Source of the DNA: Pseudomonas grimontii
GTDB taxonomy: Bacteria; Pseudomonadota; Gammaproteobacteria; Pseudomonadales; Pseudomonadaceae
DNA length: 64,000 nucleotides
Direction: 5' to 3'
Assembly (NCBI RefSeq): GCF_007858185.1
Contig: NZ_VFES01000013.1
Span: 158,291 to 222,290, forward strand
Of the stretch, positions 43,438 to 52,404 are shown in pieces (within the stretch, counting starts at the first letter, position 1; each line of letters begins with the position of its first letter). The notes beneath the pieces are model-generated. The model was not told the DNA's origin, made no database searches, and saw only the letters and a program-made list of their open reading frames with translations. A program made the translations under genes and the position numbers.

Positions 43438-44745
43438 ATGCAATGCGCGCAGGTCATTAGCGCAATGAGTGTTCAGCCCTTGAATGCCCCCTTCGAAGTC
43501 CTGATCGTGGCCAGACACGCCGACCTGCGTAATACCTTGTCCCTGGACAGCCTGAATTTCTTCCTGGCGGATGTGCGCGACGGCCTCGGCCCGTACCTGG
43601 CCATCTACCTGCTGGCCGTACACAAGTGGGACCCGGCCAGTATCGGCGTGGTCATGACCCTGGCGGGCATTGCCGCGCTGATCACTCAGGGCCCGGCGGG
43701 CGCACTGATCGATCGCACGCGCAGCAAGCGCGCCGTGATTGCGATCGCTGCCCTGCTGGTGACCGGCAGTTGCCTGCTGCTGCCCTTCGTCAGCTCATTC
43801 AGCCTGGTCGCCTTGACCCAGGCCGCCAGTGCCGTCGCCGCGTCCGTGTTTGCCCCGGCGATTTCCGCGATTTCCCTGGGGATCACCGGGCCGCGGGCCT
43901 TTACCCGCCGCACCGGGCGCAATGAAACCTTCAATCACGCCGGCAACGCCGTGGCTGCGCTGCTGGCCGGTGGCCTGGCGTATCTGTTTGGTCCGGTGGT
44001 GGTGTTCTACCTGATGGCCTTTATGGCGGTGGCCAGTGTCGTGGCGGTCAGTTGCGTGTCGGCCAAGGCTATCGACCACGAAGTCGCCCGCGGCTTCGAC
44101 CCGGCCCACATCACCGACCACGAACCACCGTCCGGTATGAAGGTGCTGCTGGGTAACCGACCACTGCTGCTGTTCGCCATTTGCTGCGCGCTGTTCCACC
44201 TGGCCAATGCTGCGATGCTGCCACTGGTCAGCCAGAAGCTCTCGCAGATCAACCTGCAGATGGCCACCCCACTGACCTCGGCCTGCATCGTCGCCGCGCA
44301 ATTGGTGATGGTGCCGATGGCCTGGCTGGTCGGCAGCAAGGCCGACGTGTGGGGGCGCAAGCCGCTGTTGCTGTTCGGCTTCTTGATTCTGCCACTGCGT
44401 GGCGTGCTCTATACCTTGTCCAGTGACCCCTATTGGCTGGTGGCGGTGCAAATGCTCGACGGTATCGGCGCGGGGATCTTCGGTGCGCTGTTCCCGGTGA
44501 TCGTCAAGGACCTGACCCAGGGCACCGGGCGTTTCAATGTCAGCCTGGGCGCGCTGTCCACGGTGTTTGGCTTGGGCGCGGCACTGAGCAACAGCCTGGC
44601 CGGCTTCGTGGTGCAACAGGCGGGCTACAACGCAGCGTTCCTCACCCTGGCCGGTGTGGCTGGCGTCGCGTTGGCGCTGTTATGGCTGGCGATGCCGGAG
44701 ACGCTGGCGAAGCCCATCTTCGCGCCCCATGCCTCTGCCGCCTGA
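43438..44745 (+). CDS. MFS transporter
   Basis: A 435-residue, 12-helix major facilitator. ATG 43438 has AGGCGA upstream; ATG 43465 (MSVQPLNAPFEVLI) is an alternative start. The loop 2-3 motif is GALIDRTRSKRAV, and the second half repeats it as VGSKADVWGRKPLLLFG. Between the halves is a cytoplasmic loop (AKAIDHEVARGFDPAHITDH). The overall pattern resembles predicted arabinose-efflux/drug-type MFS proteins; no substrate can be named. The gene is monocistronic and divergent from the methyltransferase. Confidence 0.85.
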   Translation: MQCAQVISAMSVQPLNAPFEVLIVARHADLRNTLSLDSLNFFLADVRDGLGPYLAIYLLAVHKWDPASIGVVMTLAGIAALITQGPAGALIDRTRSKRAVIAIAALLVTGSCLLLPFVSSFSLVALTQAASAVAASVFAPAISAISLGITGPRAFTRRTGRNETFNHAGNAVAALLAGGLAYLFGPVVVFYLMAFMAVASVVAVSCVSAKAIDHEVARGFDPAHITDHEPPSGMKVLLGNRPLLLFAICCALFHLANAAMLPLVSQKLSQINLQMATPLTSACIVAAQLVMVPMAWLVGSKADVWGRKPLLLFGFLILPLRGVLYTLSSDPYWLVAVQMLDGIGAGIFGALFPVIVKDLTQGTGRFNVSLGALSTVFGLGAALSNSLAGFVVQQAGYNAAFLTLAGVAGVALALLWLAMPETLAKPIFAPHASAA

Positions 44746-44867
44746 TATAAGCGACACAACCAGCGCTCAACCGCCGCTGAGCTGCGCCTGTTCGGGCGGC
44801 TCTACCCGTCTAATAGCGATCTTCGGTGAGCTGACCCAGCGTTTGATTGCCGGGCCAGAGGGCTAAG

Positions 44868-45224
44868 TTAAAGCAGTACAGTGGACAGCATTCCCAAGGC
44901 GCCCAAGACGAACCCGATAAGTGCGCCTCGTCCTGGTGCCTCATGAAACAGCGACCAGACCACCACCGGCTCAAGCAGCAACAACGAGGTGACGGAGACC
45001 ACGGTGACGATCCAGATATCACCGACAGCCACGTACCCCAACCAATACGCACCCAGCAGACAAAGCCCTGCAAAACACATCAGCACAACGGGAATCACGA
45101 ACCCTTCCCATGAACCATTTCCTGTGTGGGCAAGCTTGGCGGTCACCACCTCACTGTAGATCGCACAAAACTCGCCGAGCACCATCAACCCTAGAGCAGA
45201 AACTCCGAGTAGTTCTTTGGACAT
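44868..45224 (-). CDS. Small four-helix membrane protein (DMT/SMR-like)
   Basis: A 118-residue protein, almost entirely hydrophobic, with four predicted helices (LGVSALGLMVLGEFCAIYSE; GFVIPVVLMCFAGLCLLGAY; IWIVTVVSVTSLLLLEPVVV; GALIGFVLGALGMLSTVLL). The third-fourth helix pair with LLEPVVVWSLFHEAP resembles the EamA/SMR drug-metabolite transporter fold. A full AAGGAG site lies 8 bp before ATG 45224, so it is certainly translated. It overlaps the end of the 53-residue gene upstream by 34 bp in another frame. Confidence 0.65.
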   Translation of the reverse strand: MSKELLGVSALGLMVLGEFCAIYSEVVTAKLAHTGNGSWEGFVIPVVLMCFAGLCLLGAYWLGYVAVGDIWIVTVVSVTSLLLLEPVVVWSLFHEAPGRGALIGFVLGALGMLSTVLL

Positions 45225-45352
45225 ATCAAAAACTCCTTCGTATTCAACGCAATATTTTTCAGCTCCCAGCCAGCGATGCCGCGGCCCAGGAGTTCGTTGC
45301 AGTGATACGAAGCAGCCTTGAACAGGCCTGAATTACCGAAGTGCTTTTCCAT
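45191..45352 (-). CDS. 53-residue protein of unknown function
   Basis: ATG 45352 (MEKHFGNSGLFKAASYHCNE) has AAGGA 7 bp upstream; ATG 45358 is too close to that site. The protein ends GWELKNIALNTKEFLICPKN then YSEFLL, contains two Cys and no membrane helix. Its last 34 bp overlap the 118-residue membrane protein, whose ribosome-binding site lies inside this gene, so the two are likely co-translated. I recognise no family. The open frame continues upstream to 45553, but the extra part looks non-coding. Confidence 0.5.
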   Translation of the reverse strand: MEKHFGNSGLFKAASYHCNELLGRGIAGWELKNIALNTKEFLICPKNYSEFLL

Positions 45353-45663
45353 GCTCATGTCCTTCAAGGGGTGTGAGTCTCGGCGCCCACATAGGGGGCG
45401 CGTTGCGATCATACGGTCCGCTCTCCATTCTGAACAACCCGCCACCTTGGGGTGACCATGCGCCACTCGAGGTTGAAGGCTCTGAACATCCGTCGTCGGC
45501 TGCCATACAACTGTCGCCTGACATATGCGACAATGCGCGCCAAATTCCAACACACATCCCCCATTTTTTGCTCAGCGACCGGGTTTCGCGCCTTGATGTC
45601 GCTGTTGATGCATGCCTGAAGGCTCCTGCCGCCACGCTCGCAACCCATTGATAGGTAAAGTAA
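45353..45663. other. Intergenic region between small-protein pair and ybiT
   Basis: This 311-bp gap should hold the divergent promoters of the 53-residue gene and ybiT. Frames crossing it in several directions lack start signals and recognisable motifs. No repeat or RNA structure stood out. Confidence 0.35.
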
Positions 45664-47250
45664 TTGATCTCCACAGCTAACATCACCATGCAGTTCGGCG
45701 CCAAGCCGCTCTTTGAGAACGTCTCGGTCAAGTTCGGCGCCGGCAACCGGTATGGTCTGATCGGTGCCAACGGTTGCGGCAAGTCGACCTTCATGAAAAT
45801 CCTCGGCGGCGACCTCGATCCGTCCGGCGGCCAGGTCATGCTGGAGCCGAATGTGCGCCTGGGTAAACTGCGCCAGGACCAGTTCGCCTACGAAGAATTC
45901 ACCGTGCTCGACACCGTGATCATGGGTCACGAGGAGCTGTGGAAGGTCAAGGCCGAGCGCGACCGTATCTACTCGCTGCCGGAAATGAGCGAAGACGACG
46001 GCATGGCCGTGGCCGAGCTGGAAACCGAGTTCGCCGAGATGGACGGCTACACCGCCGAATCCCGCGCCGGTGAACTGCTGCTGGGCCTGGGTATTCCCCT
46101 GGAACAGCACTTCGGCCCGATGAGCGAAGTGTCCCCAGGCTGGAAGCTGCGTGTGTTGCTGGCCCAGGCGCTGTTCTCGGATCCGGAAGTGCTGTTGCTC
46201 GACGAACCGACCAACCACCTGGACATCAACACCATCCGCTGGCTGGAAAACATCCTGACCCAGCGCTCCAGCCTGATGATCATCATCTCTCACGACCGTC
46301 ACTTCCTGAACAGCGTGTGCACCCACATGGCTGACCTGGACTACGGCGAGCTGCGCCTGTTCCCGGGCAACTACGACGAGTACATGACCGTGGCGACCCA
46401 GTCCCGCGAGCAACTGCTGTCGGACAACGCCAAGAAGAAAGCGCAGATCTCCGAGCTGCAATCCTTCGTCAGTCGCTTCTCGGCCAACGCCTCGAAAGCC
46501 AAGCAGGCGACTTCCCGTGCCAAGGCGATCGACAAGATCCAGCTGGCCGAGGTCAAGCCTTCGAGCCGCGTGAGCCCGTTCATCCGTTTCGAACAAACCA
46601 AAAAGCTGCACCGCCAGGCGGTCATCGTCGAGCGCATGGCCAAAGGCTTCGACGGCAAGCCGCTGTTCAAGGACTTCAGCTTCCAGGTTGAAGCCGGCGA
46701 GCGCGTGGCGATCATCGGCCCGAACGGTATCGGCAAGACCACCCTGCTGCGCACCCTGGTCAACGAACTGACCCCGGATGCCGGCAGCATCAAGTGGACC
46801 GACGCCGCTGAACTGGGCTACTACGCCCAGGATCACGCGAGTGACTTCGAAAACGACATGAGCCTGTTCGACTGGATGGGCCAGTGGACCCAAGGCGAGC
46901 AAGTGATCCGTGGCACCCTGGGCCGCATGCTGTTCTCCAACGACGAGATCCTCAAGTCAGTCAAGGTGATCTCCGGTGGTGAGCAAGGCCGCATGCTGTT
47001 CGGCAAGCTGATCCTGCAAAAGCCGAACGTGCTGATCATGGACGAACCGACCAACCACTTGGACATGGAATCCATCGAGGCACTGAACCTGGCGCTGGAG
47101 AACTACCCGGGCACGCTGATCTTCGTCAGCCATGACCGTGAGTTCGTATCGTCCCTGGCCACCCGCATCATCGAGTTGAGCGCCAACGGCGTGATCGACT
47201 TCAGCGGCACCTACGACGACTACCTGCGCAGCCAAGGCGTGGTGTTCTAA
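45664..47250 (+). CDS. ybiT: ABC-F family ATPase YbiT
   Basis: A 528-residue soluble protein with two ABC domains and no membrane helices. The start is TTG 45664, giving MISTANITMQFG, the usual N-terminus of this group. Domain 1 has Walker A GANGCGKST, signature VSPGWKLRVLLAQALF and LLLDEPTNHLD; domain 2 has GPNGIGKTT, ISGGEQGRMLFGKL and LIMDEPTNHLD. The interdomain linker (KKKAQISELQSFVSRFSANA) is the P-site tRNA-interaction motif that defines ABC-F translation factors. It acts on the ribosome rather than in transport. A REP palindrome lies after the stop. Confidence 0.92.
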   Translation: MISTANITMQFGAKPLFENVSVKFGAGNRYGLIGANGCGKSTFMKILGGDLDPSGGQVMLEPNVRLGKLRQDQFAYEEFTVLDTVIMGHEELWKVKAERDRIYSLPEMSEDDGMAVAELETEFAEMDGYTAESRAGELLLGLGIPLEQHFGPMSEVSPGWKLRVLLAQALFSDPEVLLLDEPTNHLDINTIRWLENILTQRSSLMIIISHDRHFLNSVCTHMADLDYGELRLFPGNYDEYMTVATQSREQLLSDNAKKKAQISELQSFVSRFSANASKAKQATSRAKAIDKIQLAEVKPSSRVSPFIRFEQTKKLHRQAVIVERMAKGFDGKPLFKDFSFQVEAGERVAIIGPNGIGKTTLLRTLVNELTPDAGSIKWTDAAELGYYAQDHASDFENDMSLFDWMGQWTQGEQVIRGTLGRMLFSNDEILKSVKVISGGEQGRMLFGKLILQKPNVLIMDEPTNHLDMESIEALNLALENYPGTLIFVSHDREFVSSLATRIIELSANGVIDFSGTYDDYLRSQGVVF

Positions 47251-47303
47251 CAATAGCGACCTGAAACCCTGGGAGCATGCTTGTTGTGGCGGGCATGCTT
47301 GTT

Positions 47304-47472
47304 GTGGTGAGCGGGCTTGTTGTGGCGAGCGGGCTTGCCCCGCGCTGGGCTGCGCAGCGGCCCCAATAAAAAACACCGCATTCTGCCAGGCAAAACGCGG
47401 TGTTCGTTTTCAGGGCTGCTGCGCAGCCCAGCGCGGGGCAAGCCCGCTCGCCACAACAAGCCCGCTCGCCAC
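47304..47472. repeat. 169-bp inverted REP pair with terminator-like core
   Basis: Arms of 55 bp at 47304-47358 and 47418-47472 are perfect inverted copies except for one base (the arm includes gagcgggcttgccccgcgct). The core 47369-47410 has a second hairpin, AACACCGC/GCGGTGTT, flanked by A- and T-runs, which probably terminates ybiT. Upstream, 47272-47320 contains three near-tandem copies of a gcttgttgtggcg unit. The remainder up to 47585 has nothing else. Confidence 0.75.
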
Positions 47473-47585
47473 AAAAGTGCGCTCGCCACAGTAAGCCGGT
47501 TTCTCAGCCAAAATAGTTAGGCTGCTTCCTTTTCCCCCAAGCCCTTGCCATGATGCGTTCACCGCCCGCCCGCGAACGAGTGCCC

Positions 47586-48761
47586 ATGTCCAACGCCGCC
47601 CCCTCCTCCCTGTCGATCACCCTGCAGATCGTCTCCATCGTCTTCTACACCTTCATCGCCTTTATCTGCATCGGCCTGCCGATTGCGGTAATCCCAGGCT
47701 ATGTACATGAGCAACTGGGCTTCAGCGCGGTAGTGGCCGGGGTCACCATCGGTTCGCAGTACCTCGCAACCCTGCTCAGCCGTCCCATGGCCGGGCGCAT
47801 GTCCGACAACGTCGGCACCAAGCGCGCGATTGTGCTGGGGCTGGCCGGCATCCTGATCAGCGGTGTGTTGACGTTCTTCGCCACCCTGGTGGACAGCCTG
47901 CCCAGCCTGAGCCTGGGGATCCTGATCGTCGGCCGGCTGTTGCTGGGCGTAGCCCAAGGCCTGATCGGCGTGGGCACCATCAGTTGGTGCATGGGCCAGG
48001 TCGGGGCGGAGCACACGGCGCGGTCGATTTCGTGGAATGGCATTGCCTCCTACGGCGCCATCGCGATTGGCGCGCCGCTGGGGGTGGTGATGGTCGCCGA
48101 ATATGGCTACACCAGCCTGGGTATCGCGCTGTCGGTATTGGCGGCGCTGGGCCTGGTGCTGATCCGCAATAAGCCCTCGGTGCCGGTGGTGCGCGGCGAG
48201 CGCCTGCCGTTCTGGGCGGTGTTCGGGCGCATCGCACCGTTTGGTGCCAGCCTGTGTCTGGCGTCCATCGGCTACGGCACCCTGACCACCTTTATCACCC
48301 TGTATTACCTCAATCGCGGCTGGGTCGGCGCGGCGTACTGCCTCACGGTGTTTGGCGTGTGTTTTATCGTCTCGCGACTGGTGTTCATCTCGGCGATCAG
48401 CCGCTTTGGCGGCTTCAGGGCGGCGATTGCGTGCATGATCATCGAAACCCTGGGCCTGACGCTGCTGTGGCTGGCGCCGTCCACCGGCGTGGCCTTGATC
48501 GGTGCAGGGCTGACCGGCTTTGGTTTGTCGCTGGTGTACCCGGCGCTGGGCGTGGAAGCCATCAAGCAGGTGCCCAACAGCAGCCGCGGTGCAGGCCTGA
48601 GTGCGTATGCGGTGTTTTTCGACCTCGCGCTGGCGATTGCAGGGCCGTTGATGGGTGCCGTGGCGTTGAACCTGGGTTACAGCTGGATTTTCTTCTGTGC
48701 GGCGCTGTTGTCGGTCACTGCGTTGGGCGTGACCTTGCTGCTCAAGCGCCGCGCTTACTGA
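47586..48761 (+). CDS. MFS transporter (YhhS/arabinose-efflux type)
   Basis: A 391-residue, 12-helix transporter from ATG 47586; upstream in-frame ATGs at 47550 and 47553 would add 12 residues and cannot be excluded, as none has a good ribosome-binding site. The loop 2-3 motif is RPMAGRMSDNVGTKRAIVLG, helix 5 has GTISWCMGQVGAEHTARSIS and the C-terminus is LLLKRRAY. The overall pattern fits YhhS-type permeases. The substrate is unknown. It is convergent with the downstream hydrolase gene and overlaps its stop by 7 bp. Confidence 0.85.
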   Translation: MSNAAPSSLSITLQIVSIVFYTFIAFICIGLPIAVIPGYVHEQLGFSAVVAGVTIGSQYLATLLSRPMAGRMSDNVGTKRAIVLGLAGILISGVLTFFATLVDSLPSLSLGILIVGRLLLGVAQGLIGVGTISWCMGQVGAEHTARSISWNGIASYGAIAIGAPLGVVMVAEYGYTSLGIALSVLAALGLVLIRNKPSVPVVRGERLPFWAVFGRIAPFGASLCLASIGYGTLTTFITLYYLNRGWVGAAYCLTVFGVCFIVSRLVFISAISRFGGFRAAIACMIIETLGLTLLWLAPSTGVALIGAGLTGFGLSLVYPALGVEAIKQVPNSSRGAGLSAYAVFFDLALAIAGPLMGAVALNLGYSWIFFCAALLSVTALGVTLLLKRRAY

Positions 48762-49792
48762 TCAGCGGTCTGCAAGCCGGCGCGGGTAGATTGGCCGAGG
48801 GTGTGGGTGAAAAAACGCCCGGCCTCGGAGATCAGGTCGCGGTGGATGCCCTCACGGTCGACACCGTCGGCATCGGTGCAGATGGCCGGCATCGCGGCCA
48901 GTTGGTCGCTGTCACACGGCGCCATGAACACGAAGTGCCCTGCCCCCGCCAGCAGCTTGAAGTCCGGCGGCTCCGGCAGCTTGCGCGCCAGGGCGGCAGC
49001 GTTCTTGTCTACCGCCACCAGCTTGTCGCCGTCGCCGCTGTAGAGCAGCACCGGCACATGCACGTCGGCGAGGGTGTGGCGACCGAACATCAGGCTCAAT
49101 GGCGCCATCAACATCAAGGAATGAATACGCGGGTCGGATTGCGGCTGCAGGTCGTCACGGTCCACCACCAGTTCGCCGTTGGTGGTGCAGGCATCGCGAT
49201 CTTCGGGGCGTTCCTGGCAATAGCGGCGCAGGCGGTCGAAGTCCGGCTTGGCACCCGCCAGGATCAACGCGGTTTCACCACCGGCCGAATAGCCGATAAC
49301 CCCTACCTGATTGACGTTGACGAACGGCGATAGCATCGGGTCGGCCAGGGTGGCGGTGATCGCTTCGGAAATCTGGATCGGCCGGCCGTACAGGTTACTT
49401 ACCGTGCCCAGGCGGCTATGGTCCTTGTAGTTATCGCCGGGATGCAGCACCGCGACCACTACAAAGCCTTTGCGCGCCAGCGACGTGGCCAGGTCATGCA
49501 GCGCCAACGGCGTACCGGTGTTGCCGTGGGACAGCATCAGCATCGGGAAGCGGCCAATGGCGATCTTGGAATCTTCGGTAGCGGCGACGTGATAGGGACC
49601 CAGTTGCGTGCTGTGTTCATCGTCGGTGGAGGGGTAGAACGCCACCGCTTTCATCGGCTGCAGGTCCAGCGGGTCGAGAAAGGTCATGCGATGGAAGCCC
49701 ACACTCCAATGGGGGTGCGGCGCCGGCGCGGCGTGCACTGAAATCAGGCCGCCGAGCAGGGAAAGAACCATAACAGCACAAAGACGCATCAT
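48755..49792 (-). CDS. Exported alpha/beta hydrolase (dienelactone hydrolase-like)
   Basis: A 345-residue protein. The frame extends to 49858, but ATG 49792 has AGGTGGA at a proper distance and starts a signal peptide (RLCAVMVLSLLGGLISVHA). The alpha/beta hydrolase core shows the oxyanion region PMLMLSHGNTGTPLALHDLA, the nucleophile Ser in GYSAGGETALILAG, an acid in LLYSGDGDKLV and the catalytic His in AGAGHFVFMAPC. Predicted family members include lipoprotein-associated phospholipase-like and dienelactone hydrolase proteins; the substrate is not known. Confidence 0.82.
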   Translation of the reverse strand: MMRLCAVMVLSLLGGLISVHAAPAPHPHWSVGFHRMTFLDPLDLQPMKAVAFYPSTDDEHSTQLGPYHVAATEDSKIAIGRFPMLMLSHGNTGTPLALHDLATSLARKGFVVVAVLHPGDNYKDHSRLGTVSNLYGRPIQISEAITATLADPMLSPFVNVNQVGVIGYSAGGETALILAGAKPDFDRLRRYCQERPEDRDACTTNGELVVDRDDLQPQSDPRIHSLMLMAPLSLMFGRHTLADVHVPVLLYSGDGDKLVAVDKNAAALARKLPEPPDFKLLAGAGHFVFMAPCDSDQLAAMPAICTDADGVDREGIHRDLISEAGRFFTHTLGQSTRAGLQTADQ

Positions 49793-49936
49793 GAGGATGT
49801 CCACCTTTGCTGCGCGACCACGTTGAATACCCGCGGCATATCGATCTGAGAAGTCCATGGTTCAAGTTACTCACACTGGGTGATAAACCCATGTGTGCAT
49901 AACCTGGGCCAAAGTAATGACAGCGGATAAACGGAA

Positions 49937-49982
49937 AAACTCCGTACGCCGGTCGTTTCAAGGCGACCAGAATACGGAGTTT
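49937..49982 (-). terminator. Intrinsic terminator downstream of azoR
   Basis: AAACTCCGTA (49937-49946) pairs with TACGGAGTTT (49973-49982), with an inner GGTCG/CGACC stem. On the minus strand the stem is followed by a T-run, 50 bp after the azoR stop. Confidence 0.82.
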
Positions 49983-50033
49983 AGGCGCCCGGCTTCAGAT
50001 TGAAACCGAGCAGAGGCGAAATTTACACACGCC

Positions 50034-50645
50034 TTACGCAGCAGCGAACAATTGTTCGTTGATGAGTACGTTCGCGTCGCTCAGGGATTTGCTGCGCACT
50101 TCATCACCGTAGGCCAGGCCGTGGGCGCGCACGAATTCGATGTCGGTAATGCCGAGGAAGCCCAGCATCACTTTCAGGTATTCCTCGTGGGCAACACCCG
50201 TCGCCTGGCCAACGTGCAAGCCGCCGGAGGTGGAAACAATGATGACTTTCTTGTTGCCGCACAGACCTTCAGGGCCGGCTTCGGTGTAGCGGAAGGTCTG
50301 GCCGGCGACGGCGATGCGGTCGATCCAGGCTTTCAATTGGGTTGGAATGGTGAAGTTGTACATCGGCGCAGCCAATACCACGGCATCGGCGGCGAGGAAT
50401 TCAGCCAGGGTCTTGGCGCTCAGGTCGGCCTCGTGCTGTTGTGCGGCGTCACGCAGCTCGGCGGCGGTGCCCAGGGCACCCAGGGTCGCGCCGGAGAAGT
50501 GGTTGATGCCTTCGCTGGCGAGGTCACGGTAGGTCACTTCCACACCCGGCTCGGCCGCTTGCCAGGCCTTGACTACGCCAGCGCTGAGCTGACGGGACGC
50601 CGAGTTGTCGCCGAGGATGCTGGAATCGATGTGCAATAGTTTCAT
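50034..50645 (-). CDS. azoR: FMN-dependent NADH-azoreductase AzoR
   Basis: A 203-residue flavodoxin-fold quinone/azo reductase. It starts MKLLHIDSSILGDNSASRQL (phosphate-binding loop for FMN) and has APMYNFTIPTQLKAWIDRIA and STSGGLHVGQ at the flavin site. The enzyme reduces azo dyes and quinones with NAD(P)H in the cytoplasm. It is divergent from a LysR regulator across 125 bp, the usual arrangement for LysR control of azoR in Pseudomonas, and it ends at a terminator. Confidence 0.92.
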   Translation of the reverse strand: MKLLHIDSSILGDNSASRQLSAGVVKAWQAAEPGVEVTYRDLASEGINHFSGATLGALGTAAELRDAAQQHEADLSAKTLAEFLAADAVVLAAPMYNFTIPTQLKAWIDRIAVAGQTFRYTEAGPEGLCGNKKVIIVSTSGGLHVGQATGVAHEEYLKVMLGFLGITDIEFVRAHGLAYGDEVRSKSLSDANVLINEQLFAAA

Positions 50646-50770
50646 GGTGGATCTCCGAGGTGGGATCGACAGTGGCGATCAGATGGTGGTGATGCTACGC
50701 ATGAAATCAATAGTCGATAAGACGCCTGAAATGCGATAGTTTGTCCCACTGACAGGACAATAGGCTGACC

Positions 50771-51679
50771 ATGCAAGACCTCAACGACCTCTACTATTTC
50801 GCCAAAGTCGTCGAAGCCGGCGGCTTCGCGGCGGCCGGACGGCTTTTGGGCATTCCCAAGTCACGTCTGTCGCGGCGCATTGCCGAGCTGGAAGAACGCC
50901 TCGGCGCGCGCCTGCTGCAACGCACCACGCGGCAACTGACCCTCACCGCCGTCGGCGAACGCTACCTGCGCCACTGCCAGGCGATGCTGTTGGAGGCGGA
51001 AATGGCCGACGAGGCCGTCGCCAGCATGTCCAGCGAACCCCGCGGGCGGCTGCGGGTCACATGCCCGGTGGGGCTGGCGCAGCACTTCCTACCGGAACTG
51101 GTCGCCGGTTTTCTCGCCGCCAACCCCCAGGTACAGCTGGAGATGACCCTGGTCAACCGCCGCGTCGACCTGGTCGCCGAGGGCATCGATGTGGCACTGC
51201 GAGTGCGCGATCTCGGTGATGAAGACCCGCTGCTGGTCACCAAGCGCCTGCGCCAGGCCCAGACCGTGCTGGTCGCCAGCCCCGCATTCATGCTCGGTCG
51301 CCAGGTGAACACCCTCGACGATCTCAAGCAACTGCCGATACTCGGTGCGCTGGAGGCGGATCGCCTGGTGCATCAGCGCATCCTCGACCCCCAGGGCAAC
51401 CCACACAATCTGGCGATGGAAGCCCGCCTGGGCATCGACGACTTCATCGTGCGCAAGGCCAGCGCCGTCATGGGCCTGGGCTTTACCGTGCTGCCGATGA
51501 TGTACTGCGAAGAGGAGCTGGCCAACGGTCGGTTGGTGCAACTGCTGCCGCAATGGTCGTTGCCGGGCGGCTGGCTGCAAGCCGTCTACCCGCATCGCCG
51601 TGGCGTACTGCCGGCGATTCGCGCCTGGATCGATTACCTGGAAGAAGGCTTTAAGAGCTGCGGAGACCGCTCGCTATGA
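50771..51679 (+). CDS. LysR-family transcriptional regulator
   Basis: A 302-residue regulator. The winged helix-turn-helix is LNDLYYFAKVVEAGGFAAAG ... SRLSRRIAELEERLGARLLQ RTTRQL, and the effector domain begins GRLRVTCPVGLAQHFLPELV. It belongs to the CrgA-like subgroup. It is divergent from azoR, so azoR and itself are the likely targets. It is coupled to the downstream yjbR-type gene by an ATGA overlap. Confidence 0.9.
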   Translation: MQDLNDLYYFAKVVEAGGFAAAGRLLGIPKSRLSRRIAELEERLGARLLQRTTRQLTLTAVGERYLRHCQAMLLEAEMADEAVASMSSEPRGRLRVTCPVGLAQHFLPELVAGFLAANPQVQLEMTLVNRRVDLVAEGIDVALRVRDLGDEDPLLVTKRLRQAQTVLVASPAFMLGRQVNTLDDLKQLPILGALEADRLVHQRILDPQGNPHNLAMEARLGIDDFIVRKASAVMGLGFTVLPMMYCEEELANGRLVQLLPQWSLPGGWLQAVYPHRRGVLPAIRAWIDYLEEGFKSCGDRSL

Positions 51680-52032
51680 AGATGACCGAAGCACAAGTCG
51701 CGACGTTCTGCCTGAGCCTGCCCGGCGCGCGGGAAGACTACAAATGGGGCGGCGTGCGGGTGTTCTCGATAGCCGGCAACAAGATGTTCGCCCTGCAAAA
51801 CCTGCGCGGTGATTCGCTGGCGTTCAAGGTCGACAAGGAATTGTTCCTCGGCCATGTCGACCGTCCCGGCATCCACCCGGCGCCGTACCTGGCACGCGCG
51901 CAGTGGATCATCATGAACACGCCCTACCCGCTGGGCGCCGAGGAACTGCGCGGCTTGTTGCAGCGCTCCCACCAGTTGGTGGTGAGCAAACTGCCCAAGC
52001 GCACGCAGGTCGGCTTGCTGCTAGAGAACTGA
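51676..52032 (+). CDS. MmcQ/YjbR-family protein
   Basis: A 118-residue protein from ATG 51676 overlapping the LysR stop. It has the YjbR pattern: CLSLPGAREDYKWGGVRVFS, MFALQNLRGDSLAFKVDKEL, PGIHPAPYLARAQWIIMNTP and a C-terminal helix with SHQLVVSKLPKR. The fold resembles a double-wing DNA-binding domain, but no function is established. Its 3' end overlaps the convergent DUF1294 gene by 12 bp. Confidence 0.88.
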   Translation: MKMTEAQVATFCLSLPGAREDYKWGGVRVFSIAGNKMFALQNLRGDSLAFKVDKELFLGHVDRPGIHPAPYLARAQWIIMNTPYPLGAEELRGLLQRSHQLVVSKLPKRTQVGLLLEN

Positions 52033-52404
52033 CAGTAGCGTGCCGCCGAGGAACAACTGGTCCAGCCAGAACACCTGGTGCAACAGCACAATCACCCAGA
52101 ACAGCACCTGATAAGAGACCTTGCGCGTCTTATGCCGGAACACCTGCTGGGCAATCAACGCTCCCGGCCAGCCGCCCGCCAGTTCCACGGCGTGGAGGAT
52201 GTTCTCCGGGGTGCGCCAGCTGTCGGTGCGGGCCTTGCGCTTGTCGCTCCAATACAGGAAGAACGCCAGCACGCTGACCACGCCGTAGGCCGCCAACGGA
52301 AGCACGGTTTCGCCGCGCAGCCACACCAACACCGAACCCACCAGTGGCGCGGCGCACAACAGCACAAAAATCGCCGCTTTCAGGCGCAGGTGCTGAACCA
52401 TCAT
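52021..52404 (-). CDS. DUF1294 membrane protein
   Basis: A 127-residue protein from ATG 52404, overlapping the uppP stop by ATGA. It has two or three N-terminal hydrophobic helices and the DUF1294 signature YWSDKRKARTDSWRTPENIL followed by ELAGGWPGALIAQQVFRHKT. In many bacteria this domain follows a cold-shock domain; here it stands alone. The function is unknown. It is translationally coupled to uppP. Confidence 0.85.
   Translation of the reverse strand: MMVQHLRLKAAIFVLLCAAPLVGSVLVWLRGETVLPLAAYGVVSVLAFFLYWSDKRKARTDSWRTPENILHAVELAGGWPGALIAQQVFRHKTRKVSYQVLFWVIVLLHQVFWLDQLFLGGTLLSVL

Noticed and set aside
47272..47472. CRISPR-like array
   Set aside because: Units are near-contiguous REP cores without unique spacers of constant length, and no cas genes are present.
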